Positions 16,868-24,536 of a stretch of 43,326 bases of DNA are shown in pieces. Under the pieces are notes generated by a model. The model did no database searches. It saw only the letters and a program-made list of their open reading frames with translations, and was not told the DNA's origin. The DNA comes from Saprospiraceae bacterium (GTDB taxonomy: Bacteria; Bacteroidota; Bacteroidia; Chitinophagales; Saprospiraceae), in assembly GCA_019187365.1 (NCBI GenBank), contig JABARE010000032.1, positions 1 to 43,326 on the forward strand. The letters are read 5' to 3'. The stretch's first letter is position 1. Every line of letters begins with the position of its first letter. The translations under genes were made by a program, and so were the position numbers.

Positions 16868-19321
16868 TCAGTCCTGCAGGAAAATGCGTTTCACGCGCCC
16901 GGAGATCCGGCATAAAATTTCGTAGGGGATGGTGCCTGTGGCCTCGGCCAGCAATTCGAGCGGTGCGTTTTTACCAAATACCTCTACTTCCATGCCTTCC
17001 GTACAGTGCTCCACCCCGCTCAGGTCTACCATGCACAAATCCATGCAGACGTTTCCTACAAGGGGTGCGCGCTGCCGGTTGATCCAAACCGGCCAGGCTG
17101 CTGCTCCGGCCTGACGCGGCAATCCGTCAGCATAACCGATGCTCAGCACTCCGATCTTTCCCGCTGACGCCAGCTTCCCCGAGCGGTTGTAGCTCACCGT
17201 TTCCCCGGATTCGACGTTCCTGACCTGGGCAATGCGGGTTTTAAGGCTGTGTACTTTCTCCAGGCGTCTTGCCACACCGGGGTCCGCATCGAAACCGTAC
17301 AGGCCGATCCCCAGCCGCACCATATCGAAAGCATACTGGGGGTGTCTCGCCAAGCCACCACTGTTGAGCAGGTGTTTCATCGCCGGCCGCGGAAGTACAC
17401 CCTGAAGATAAGATGACATGGCTTCGAATGCTTTAGCCTGGCGGTGGGTGAATTCATCGTGTTCGGGACGGTCGGATGCTGCGAGATGGGAAAACAGGGA
17501 GCGAACTTCAAGCTGGGGGTTTTCCAAAAGCAGCGACGCCAATGCCGGAAGGTCGCGCTCGCCAAAACCAAGGCGGTTCATGCCGGTATCAAATTTGATG
17601 TGGATGCCCGCGATGCCCTCCCCGCCAGTCTCCTGCAACAGCCGCTGCAACTGGCGGAGCGAATACACCTCGGGCTCAAGCCGGTACTCGGCGAGCCGGT
17701 TGAAATCGACCCCACCGGAATTCAGTACGAGAATGGGCAGGCGGATGCCCTTTTGCCGAAGAGCTATGCCCTCGTCAGGATAGGCTACCGCCAGGTAATC
17801 GACGCCGTGAAATTCAAGCAGCCGTGCGATTTCGTAATGCCCACTTCCGTAGGCAGCAGCCTTGACCACGGCCATGCACTTCACCCCTCTGCCAGCCAGC
17901 GAACGGTAACATGCCAGGTTATGCGCCACGGCTTTTAGGTCAATTTCGAGGGTGGTGTCATGCTGAGAAAGGCTAAGGGCATCAAAGAAGCGCTCGAGCC
18001 GGAAATGGCGAGCCCCCTTGATCAGGACGAGTTCGTCGTGAAGGCCCAGGGCGTCCGAATGGGCCAGCAAGGCATCGGCGTCGGGGAAATGGAGAAATGC
18101 AATTTTGCCGTCAAGTAAGCTCCGAAGCCGGGCCATCATGGGACCTACCGCGATGAGTTTTTGCACCTGGTATTTTGCAGCGAGTTGTGCCACACCTTCC
18201 GGCAATCCATCGTCTGCCTGCTGGCCTGCAAAATCACTGATCACCAGGGTGCGCGGCATCGTCTGGTTTTGTTGGTCGACAAACTGAAGTGCGAGCTGCA
18301 ACGACTTGAGATCAAGGCTGTAACTGTCGTTTATGAGCAGGCATCCACGAAGGCCCTCTTTCTGTTCGAGGCGCATGCGCAGTGCATGCAGTTGCCTCAA
18401 TCCCCGTTGTATTTCTTCCGCGGTCAGGCCCAGTTCAAGGGCGGCAACAATACAATGCATTCCGTTTTCCAGGGAGGCTTCGTCTTCAAAGGGGATGTCA
18501 AATGAGTGAAGCGCGTTGCCGTGGCGCAATTGAACGGAAAGTCCATGCGGCTTTTTGTGAAGACGTTCGATGTTGTAATCGGCTTTCAGTTTTTGTGACC
18601 AGCTGATTCCACCGCCGTGCACAGAGGCCAGGGCGTCAATGGAGGAGTAGTCCTTGCGGTAAATGAAGGTGGCGGCATCCCGGAAAAGCTGCAGTTTCTC
18701 AAGGGCTTTGTCGTCGTCGCTGGCAAATCCTGCCTGATGCGCATCCCCAAGGTTTGTGATCAGGCCGTGAGTTGGCTGTATCATCTCGCGGAGGCGATCC
18801 ATCTCGCCGGTTTGGCTGATTCCCGCTTCAAACAGGGCGATTTCATGGCTTTGGTCGAGTTCGAGTACCGACAGGGCCACGCCGAGCTGGGAATTGTATG
18901 ACTTCGGATTTTTGCACACCCGGTAGCGTTCGCGCAACAGGGTGTATAGCCATTCCTTGACGATGGTTTTTCCGTTGCTGCCGGTGATGCCCATTACGGG
19001 GATCTGGAACTGCTTGCGGTGGTGTTTTGCCAGTTGTTGCAGCGCGCCGAGCACGGAGGGGACCCGCAGCAGGCATGCATCCCGGAGGTCCAACTCACAC
19101 CGGGAATCGACAACGAATGCCCGTACCCCTTCCCCGGCAAGCTGGTGAATGAAATCCTCGCCATTGGAACGACTCCCCTGCAGGGCAAAAAAAACCGTCG
19201 TTGCGGGATGCAATACCGAACGACTGTCAGTCTCTGCATGCTCTATGTTATAAAGAGCGAACGAACGTTCGTAAGTATCGCAGGATAAAATGGCACCGAG
19301 CTCGGCAACGGTATATCGCAT
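16868..19321 (-). CDS. Bifunctional MurF ligase / alanine racemase
   Basis: The 817-residue fusion is characteristic of Bacteroidota. The MurF half (about 1-450) should add D-Ala-D-Ala to the UDP-MurNAc-tripeptide: the ATP loop GITGSNGKT and the INDSYSLD motif are present. The racemase half (about 452-817) makes D-alanine from L-alanine: the PLP lysine sits in AVVKAAAYGSG, and the VSYNRSG and IGYADGLPR segments near the catalytic tyrosine are intact. One protein thus supplies D-Ala and uses its dipeptide; the D-Ala ligase itself is not in this window. It starts five bases after purD. A copy of the dispersed palindrome lies within codons 17-23, apparently tolerated as coding sequence. Confidence 0.95.
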   Translation of the reverse strand: MRYTVAELGAILSCDTYERSFALYNIEHAETDSRSVLHPATTVFFALQGSRSNGEDFIHQLAGEGVRAFVVDSRCELDLRDACLLRVPSVLGALQQLAKHHRKQFQIPVMGITGSNGKTIVKEWLYTLLRERYRVCKNPKSYNSQLGVALSVLELDQSHEIALFEAGISQTGEMDRLREMIQPTHGLITNLGDAHQAGFASDDDKALEKLQLFRDAATFIYRKDYSSIDALASVHGGGISWSQKLKADYNIERLHKKPHGLSVQLRHGNALHSFDIPFEDEASLENGMHCIVAALELGLTAEEIQRGLRQLHALRMRLEQKEGLRGCLLINDSYSLDLKSLQLALQFVDQQNQTMPRTLVISDFAGQQADDGLPEGVAQLAAKYQVQKLIAVGPMMARLRSLLDGKIAFLHFPDADALLAHSDALGLHDELVLIKGARHFRLERFFDALSLSQHDTTLEIDLKAVAHNLACYRSLAGRGVKCMAVVKAAAYGSGHYEIARLLEFHGVDYLAVAYPDEGIALRQKGIRLPILVLNSGGVDFNRLAEYRLEPEVYSLRQLQRLLQETGGEGIAGIHIKFDTGMNRLGFGERDLPALASLLLENPQLEVRSLFSHLAASDRPEHDEFTHRQAKAFEAMSSYLQGVLPRPAMKHLLNSGGLARHPQYAFDMVRLGIGLYGFDADPGVARRLEKVHSLKTRIAQVRNVESGETVSYNRSGKLASAGKIGVLSIGYADGLPRQAGAAAWPVWINRQRAPLVGNVCMDLCMVDLSGVEHCTEGMEVEVFGKNAPLELLAEATGTIPYEILCRISGRVKRIFLQD
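19257..19276. repeat. Dispersed palindrome, copy c (inside murF-alr)
   Basis: The core ACGAACGTTCGT (19261-19272) is a perfect 12-base palindrome within a longer imperfect one. It lies in the N-terminal coding region of murF-alr and is read as TYERSFA. Confidence 0.65.
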
Positions 19322-19326
19322 GGTGG

Positions 19327-20637
19327 TCAGGACGGATGGGCGGAGGAATCACTCCCCGGCAGCAGGTCGCGACCGATGTCGCGGCGGTAGTTCTTGCCGT
19401 TAAATTCAACGGCTTCGGCTAGATGTATGCTGGCTTCAAGAGCCCCGGCAGCATCCGCGGCAAGCGATGTCAGCGCCAACACGCGCCCGCCGTTGGTAAG
19501 CAGGTTGCCGTATTCCAAACGGGTCCCGGAATGAAAGATCATGCTGCCTTCTGGGACTTGTGCCGGCAAACGGACCTCCTTGCCCCGCTCAAAGTCACCG
19601 GGGTAGCCGCCGCTGACCAGCACTATGGTGGCTGCTGCCCGCGGGTCTGTTACCGCTTCAACTTCGCGGAGTCGTCCTTCACCCAAGGCAACAAAGCACG
19701 AGAGCAGGTCGGTCTGCATCCTCGGCAGCATGACTTCTGTCTCTGGATCGCCGAGCCGGCAATTGTATTCGATGACGTAGGGGCCATTGCCACAAAGCAT
19801 CAGTCCAAAAAACAAAAAGCCCTGGTAAGGGATACCGTCGCGGCGTAAGCCTTCCAGCGTGGGTTCAATCACTTCTTTGCAAATTCGCTGCATCACCTCC
19901 GGCGTTGCGTAGGGCACCGGAGAAATGGCCCCCATGCCCCCCGTGTTGGGCCCCGTGTCGCCTTCGCCCACGCGCTTGTAGTCGCGCGCTTCGGGCAGCA
20001 GCAGGTAGTCCCTTCCGTCGGTTATGATGAAAACGGAGAGCTCTACCCCTTCGAGAAAATCCTCGACGACCACGGTGCCGGAGGCCGCACCAAATTTTCC
20101 GGCAAACATCGCCATCAGCTCCTGCGCAGCCGAAGGGTGGTCCTGGCAGATTACCACGCCCTTTCCGCCAGCCAGCCCCGAAGCTTTGAGCACAATGGGG
20201 GGATGGCGTTGTTCTAAGTATTCCAGGGCTTCTTCAAGTTGGTCCTTCGAAAAGCTGCGGTAGGCTGCTGTGGGAACGCCATGCCGCTCCATGAATTCCT
20301 TGGCAAAGGCCTTGCTGCTTTCGAGGCGCGCTCCGCTGGAGTTCGGGCCAATGCAAATGGGGGGCACGTCAAGGGGCGCTTCTGCGATGGCATCCATCAC
20401 ACCGGCAGCCAGAGGCGCTTCCGGACCACAAACGACCACCCCGATATCGAATTGTTCGACGGCGCGGATCACATCCTGTCCACTTTCCGGAGAGCCGGAA
20501 AGGTTGAGCGCAAGGGTTCCCGTACCCGGGTTTCCGGGCATGACAAACAATTGGCCCAGCAGCGGACTTTGAGAAAGCTGGTATGCGAGGGCGTGTTCCC
20601 GTCCTCCCGAGCCAAGCACAAGTACGTTTTTCTTCAT
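19327..20637 (-). CDS. purD: Phosphoribosylamine-glycine ligase
   Basis: PurD (GAR synthetase) joins phosphoribosylamine and glycine with ATP, the second step of purine synthesis. The 436-residue protein begins MKKNVLVLGSGGREHALA, the family N-terminus, and has the ATP-grasp pieces KASGLAGGKGVVIC and NTGGMGAISP and the signature FFGLMLCGNGPYVIEYNCRLGDPETEVMLPR (split across the active site). The frame extends 15 codons further upstream, but the ATG at 20637 gives the canonical start. It is read with murF-alr five bases downstream. Confidence 0.96.
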   Translation of the reverse strand: MKKNVLVLGSGGREHALAYQLSQSPLLGQLFVMPGNPGTGTLALNLSGSPESGQDVIRAVEQFDIGVVVCGPEAPLAAGVMDAIAEAPLDVPPICIGPNSSGARLESSKAFAKEFMERHGVPTAAYRSFSKDQLEEALEYLEQRHPPIVLKASGLAGGKGVVICQDHPSAAQELMAMFAGKFGAASGTVVVEDFLEGVELSVFIITDGRDYLLLPEARDYKRVGEGDTGPNTGGMGAISPVPYATPEVMQRICKEVIEPTLEGLRRDGIPYQGFLFFGLMLCGNGPYVIEYNCRLGDPETEVMLPRMQTDLLSCFVALGEGRLREVEAVTDPRAAATIVLVSGGYPGDFERGKEVRLPAQVPEGSMIFHSGTRLEYGNLLTNGGRVLALTSLAADAAGALEASIHLAEAVEFNGKNYRRDIGRDLLPGSDSSAHPS

Positions 20638-21023
20638 GATCGCTTCCTGCCGGCGAAGGTAGGCAAAATGACCCCAATGCACACAATGGCCGGCCTCCGG
20701 GTGGAGTGCGTTTCCGGTTTGAGAATGGTCTGGTTCCGACGACTCCCCATGCCAACTGCGGGAACTTCTAATGATCCCCCGCTGGTGGCACGGATGTGCG
20801 CAGAACTAAATTATAAAGCGCTCCGGAGCTTACTTCAGTAAAAAAGAGTCGGATAGGGCTTGTGAATAAACGGACGGGACGAAATCCTGAAACCAGAAGG
20901 GATGAGGAGAGTAAGTTAATAAAAGTTCAAAGTTTGCTATGAAGTACTGACAGCTAAGGGGAAACTGATTTCCGGACTCTTTTTGGTTGCAGTGAATTGC
21001 AGGTGATGGACCCTCCAATTGAC
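20638..21023. other. Noncoding stretch between purD and the MITE-like element
   Basis: No gene, RNA or clear terminator was recognised. A TAnnTTTG-like box (TACCTTCG on the minus strand, 20654-20661) lies 17 bases before purD and could be its promoter. A 10-base inverted repeat, AAAAAGAGTC at 20841 and its complement ending at 20984, brackets about 145 bases without other structure. Confidence 0.4.
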
Positions 21024-21216
21024 TTAAGGGCACTTCTAAAAACTCCTTATTGCGCCAGTCAGTCCGTACAGGCTCACCCGCTCAATGAATTTAGCTTCAC
21101 AATACTTCGTTGCAGATCAGTTAGTTATAGTTCCACATAGCTTCCTTCGCTGCGCCTTGTCTTGTTTTGCTAAATTCATTCTGGCATCAAAATGGAAATT
21201 TTAGAAGTGCCCTTAA
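21024..21216 (-). mobile_element. MITE-like element, copy 2
   Basis: This copy has near-perfect terminal inverted repeats: TTAAGGGCACTTCTAAAA on the left and its reverse complement on the right, with TTAA at both outer edges (21024-21027 and 21213-21216), which may be the target duplication. Read on the minus strand it matches the element at 10501-10700 over nearly its whole length. No protein is encoded. Its right edge lies 26 bases before the sigma factor start and overlaps a promoter-like box. Confidence 0.85.
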
Positions 21217-21221
21217 TTTTG
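21214..21221 (+). promoter_or_regulatory. Possible -7 box for the sigma factor gene
   Basis: TAATTTTG matches TAnnTTTG. Its first three bases are the outer TTAA of the MITE-like element, so the box is formed at the insertion junction. No TTG box was seen at the usual distance, and the leader would be only about 15 bases. Confidence 0.4.
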
Positions 21222-21242
21222 CAGGCAACTGTCGCAGAGTAG

Positions 21243-21827
21243 ATGAAGGAGGCCAACCGGGAAGACAACAATCAACTGATCCGCGAAATTCGCGGGGGCA
21301 ACCAACGGGTGCTCGAAGTCTTTTACACAAGCTACCGGAAGGCATTTTTTACCTGGGCGGGCAGAAACTTTCCGGCTTGCGATGAAGCTCAATTTTCTGA
21401 AGCCTGGCAGGAAGCCGTAGTGGCTATTTACGAACAGGTTTCTTCGGGAAAGCTGCGCGAGCTGACCTGTGCGCCGAAGACCTATGCTTTCCTGCTGGCA
21501 AGGCGTTACCTGATCGGGATCCTCCGTCAGGCCGCCAGAAAGGACTCGCGTGGCTTACTGCCGGAGGATGCCGTTGAGAATCAGCTCGCAGGGGAAGCAT
21601 GGGAGGATCCGTGGCGGGAAGAAAAAATTTTGCTCGATAGGGTTTTTCCTCTGTTGGGGGAACAATGCAGGGAATTGTTGCAGTTGAAATACGAAAGGGG
21701 TATGTCGGTAACAGAAATACAGGCGCACAAAAAGTACCAATCTGCCAACGTGGTTACGGCTTCGCTGTCGCGATGCCTCAGGCGTCTGAAAGACTTGATC
21801 TTCCAGGAAAAGAAAGAGGATCAATGA
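21243..21827 (+). CDS. ECF-type RNA polymerase sigma factor
   Basis: This 194-residue protein is a sigma-70 family member of the extracytoplasmic-function type. Region 2 spans about 25-100 (VFYTSYRKAFFTWAGRNF to LARRYLIGILRQ) and region 4 about 130-185, with a helix-turn-helix in LLQLKYERGMSVTEIQAHKK. Region 3 is absent, as expected for this type. Sequence conservation in region 2 is modest, which is common among Bacteroidota ECF factors. The stop overlaps the start of the next gene (ATGA), whose product has a membrane segment and is the likely regulator. Target promoters are unknown. Confidence 0.85.
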   Translation: MKEANREDNNQLIREIRGGNQRVLEVFYTSYRKAFFTWAGRNFPACDEAQFSEAWQEAVVAIYEQVSSGKLRELTCAPKTYAFLLARRYLIGILRQAARKDSRGLLPEDAVENQLAGEAWEDPWREEKILLDRVFPLLGEQCRELLQLKYERGMSVTEIQAHKKYQSANVVTASLSRCLRRLKDLIFQEKKEDQ

Positions 21828-22750
21828 ACGATCAGGCTGTGGCACGGATAGAGCGCTACCTGTTGGATCTCATGGACCCTGCGGAGCAGCGCACATTTGA
21901 AGGGGATCTTGCCGGAGATCCGGAACTGGCCGCTGAGCTGGAACGCTACCGGAAAGCCGCTGAACTAGCGGGCAAGCTTGGCGCCCAGGAGTTGCGGGAA
22001 CGACTTCGTTCTCTGGATTCCGGGGTTGGCCGGAAAACTTTCCCCAACGGGCGCTTCTGGTGGCCGCTCTTCGTCCTTTCTGCGATTTCCGGGCTCCTTG
22101 CCCTGTTGATCTACTGGCCTGGCGAACCAACGAAGGCCCTCCCCGAAGCCCGTCTCCCGTCTCCCGCCGCAAAAACGCAGGACTCTTCTGCTTTGCCTGA
22201 AACCGAAATCCATCCACCCGACAGTTTGAAAAATCCCGGAACACACAAGCCCCGGAAACAGAAATCCGAAAAGAGAAATAGTACGGAAGCTGAGTTGTTT
22301 GCCGCACATTTTGTGCCTTATACCGACCATACCATGGAACTGAACTTGCGCGGTCGCTCGTCGCTCGAAGTGTACGACCGCATGTTGCAGCACTATCGCA
22401 AGGGCGCGTATCAAGATGCCCTGATCACCTTTGATTCCATGGAGGTCCGTCTGCGGCAAAACGACAATAGCCTTTTTGTCCGCGCCAACGCATTGATGGC
22501 CCTTGGGAGAAACAATGAAGCCCAAACCCTGCTGGAAGGCATCATCAACCGGGGGCAATCGCGATACCTCGTCCCCGCACATTGGTACCTGGCATTGGCC
22601 CGTCTTGCATTGGGACAAACACAACAAGCGTCCCTGCCACTTATGCAAATCGACACCACCCAGTTTCCTCAGGCTCCCCAGCTGCTTCGCTCTCTGCGCA
22701 GGCACATCCCGAAAACGGGAGGCAGCAGCAATAGCACCGAAATAAACTAA
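21824..22750 (+). CDS. Membrane-anchored anti-sigma-like protein with TPR-like C-terminus
   Basis: The 308-residue protein starts with a short cytoplasmic region that looks like a putative zinc-finger/anti-sigma head (DLMDPAEQRTFEGDLAGDPEL, split at about 15-35). One membrane segment follows at about 80-100 (WWPLFVLSAISGLLALLIYW), then a low-complexity Pro/Lys linker and a helical TPR-like part from about 185. The four-base overlap with the sigma gene suggests that it controls that factor, with the TPR part outside the cytoplasm as a sensor or partner site. The upstream frame extension to 21665 overlaps the sigma gene and was not used. The anti-sigma role is inferred from layout. Confidence 0.7.
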   Translation: MNDQAVARIERYLLDLMDPAEQRTFEGDLAGDPELAAELERYRKAAELAGKLGAQELRERLRSLDSGVGRKTFPNGRFWWPLFVLSAISGLLALLIYWPGEPTKALPEARLPSPAAKTQDSSALPETEIHPPDSLKNPGTHKPRKQKSEKRNSTEAELFAAHFVPYTDHTMELNLRGRSSLEVYDRMLQHYRKGAYQDALITFDSMEVRLRQNDNSLFVRANALMALGRNNEAQTLLEGIINRGQSRYLVPAHWYLALARLALGQTQQASLPLMQIDTTQFPQAPQLLRSLRRHIPKTGGSSNSTEIN

Positions 22751-22839
22751 CAGTCGTTATGGCGCTGTTCCATTCAAGACGATTTCCGGGAGGAGTGGGA
22801 TTCGTCAGAAAACCCAAGCATTCTTGCCGGAAACATCGT

Positions 22840-23139
22840 ATGTTCGTTATAGACAAGGAATTTTTTCATTCACTACAACCAACTTTTGCGGGTATAGTAC
22901 TTCCCATTTCATTGCTGGCCATCGGAGGAAGCGGTATCAATAATCCCGATCCATTGACACAGAACAATTGTCCCGATTGCGATCCATCGAAGACATATTC
23001 TACGGTGAATGCTATCGTAACCCTGACTACTGATGACGGTACTTCCTGTATGTACTTAGAAGTAACCGGGCTGGTCGAAAGCAATAGCAAGCTTTTGGAT
23101 CCAAACACTCTGGTACGCCTGCCCTGCCCGCCCATTTGA
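22840..23139 (+). CDS. Small hypothetical exported protein
   Basis: A frame of about 99 residues from the ATG at 22840 (or 126 from 22759). A hydrophobic stretch FAGIVLPISLLAIGGSG near residues 15-31 could export or anchor it, and the rest has two CxxC-like pairs (NCPDCD). I recognise no family. It follows the anti-sigma-like gene by about 90 bases on the same strand and may belong to that unit. Being short and unrecognised, it might not be a real gene. Confidence 0.4.
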   Translation: MFVIDKEFFHSLQPTFAGIVLPISLLAIGGSGINNPDPLTQNNCPDCDPSKTYSTVNAIVTLTTDDGTSCMYLEVTGLVESNSKLLDPNTLVRLPCPPI

Positions 23140-23213
23140 GGGGGTGAGGGAATCAGTTTTAACGGGTTATTTAATTCTTATCCAGGGATTGTTTAAACCA
23201 TCCCTCCTGCCCC

Positions 23214-24451
23214 ATGAAGCGACTTGCGGTCCTGTGGAGGTTTTTCTTGTTGCGGGGCGCTGCAGATGCGCAACAGGGGCCCATTATCTGGTACCGCCTC
23301 GGGGTCCGGCAGGGTTTGTCGCAGGCATCCAACTGGTACGTTTACAAAGACAGTCGGGGTTTCGTGTGGATCAGCTCGGTCAACGGGCTGAACCGCTTCG
23401 AAGGGCAAAGGTCTTTCTCCCCGATCTTGCAAAGCCGGATGGCCTCGCAGGGGAAAACGGCCAAAGTCCGTTCTTCGAAGATTCCGCAGGTAACATCTGG
23501 TTTACGACTTTCGACGCCGTCAACGTTTACGACTGGCGCTGAGGAATTTTTCGCCATCATGTGGTGAACGACAGTACCGGAAAGCCGGTGAAAGACTACA
23601 GGGCCATCCACCTGGAGGATTCCCGGCTTTGGGCGCTTGCGGGAGACCGGCAACTCTTTGCCCTTGATTTGGGCACGGGAAACTTCGACCGTCTGGCACA
23701 GGTTCCCTCCGGAACCCAGTTCGTACACCGGGTTCGCGGGTCGCCCACCGATGGAGTCCTGTTATGCTACCGCATGGACGCTCCCGGTGTGCAGTGCATT
23801 GACTTGCATAATAAAAAACGAACGAACGTTCGTTCGTTAATGGATGAGAACGGCAATGCGCTCGGTGCGCCGCGTTCGGTAATCAGCGACCGTTCCAACC
23901 GGGTCGGGATTACCGCCCGGAATGTGTTGTATTCCTTTCACGAAGTGCCGGGAACGCCCGTGGGCAATTTTCCCTGCAGCGCCTACGACCTGGTCGATTC
24001 TTCGGATTCCACCCTGCTGCTTGCCGTTGCCAACAGCGGGATATGAGAAATGCATAAACACACCGGCCATCGATTCAACCCGCAATTGCCGGACCCTTCA
24101 GACCCCCACCGGTTGCACCATGCCAATTTACAACCGATGTCGGTGGACAGCGACGGAACATTGTGGGCCAACGCCGACGGCTATTTGCTGGGTTACGGCC
24201 ATCCCCGCAAAAGGAAGTTCGAACAGTTTAGCCCCAAGATACCCCAAGGTTTGCCCATTCCGGACTTCTCTCCCAACGGCATGGTCGAGGCGGCCGACGG
24301 TACGGAATGGGTCTCCACCTCGTCCGGTGGAGTCTACCTGTTTCACCCCGATGGAAGTCTGGCGACAGATCATCCTGACTACGAAGGGGTTCGCAGATCC
24401 CTTCCCCCGGCGCACTGCACTTTTGTCCTAACAGAACAGAGTAGCAAATAA
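23214..24451 (+). pseudogene. Broken beta-propeller sensor gene (Reg_prop type)
   Basis: The translated pieces form the start of a large sensor of the two-component-regulator propeller type. The first piece has a signal-like start and then IIWYRLGVRQGLSQ, DSRGFVWISSVNGLNRFEG, the classic first blade. The frame then shifts by about 23410; the next piece holds FFEDSAGNIWFTTFDAVNVY and stops at 23540-23542. The same frame continues with VKDYRAIHLEDSRLWALAGD and stops at 24044-24046 (probably TGG to TGA), then goes on with SVDSDGTLWANADGYLLGY until blade-like sequence ends near 24400. The membrane, Y_Y_Y and kinase or output parts are missing. One frameshift, two stops and 3' loss make it a decayed gene. 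Confidence 0.8.
23817..23838. repeat. Dispersed palindrome, copy d
   Basis: This is the longest perfect copy: 22 bases, AACGAACGAAC followed by its exact reverse complement. It lies inside the broken sensor gene, where it reads KRTNVRSL, a run that does not look like a propeller blade, so it may be an insertion. Confidence 0.75.
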
Positions 24452-24536
24452 AAAGTATTCTGTTCACCCTGTTAACGCCAAAGAGATTTTTCTATTAAGG
24501 TGAACATTCTGGACGAATGTGCTAAAACCAACAACT

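Noticed and set aside
20239..20841. A 200-codon plus-strand frame over the 5' end of purD.
   Set aside because: It is antisense to purD, has no recognisable motif and runs into noncoding DNA.
20841..20984. A 10-base inverted repeat around 145 bases, considered as a third small mobile element.
   Set aside because: The ends are short and A/T-heavy, there is no target duplication, and no second copy was seen in the window.
23214..24451. Programmed frameshift or stop read-through in the sensor gene.
   Set aside because: There is no slippery run or structure at the shift, and two further stops plus the missing 3' half fit simple decay.
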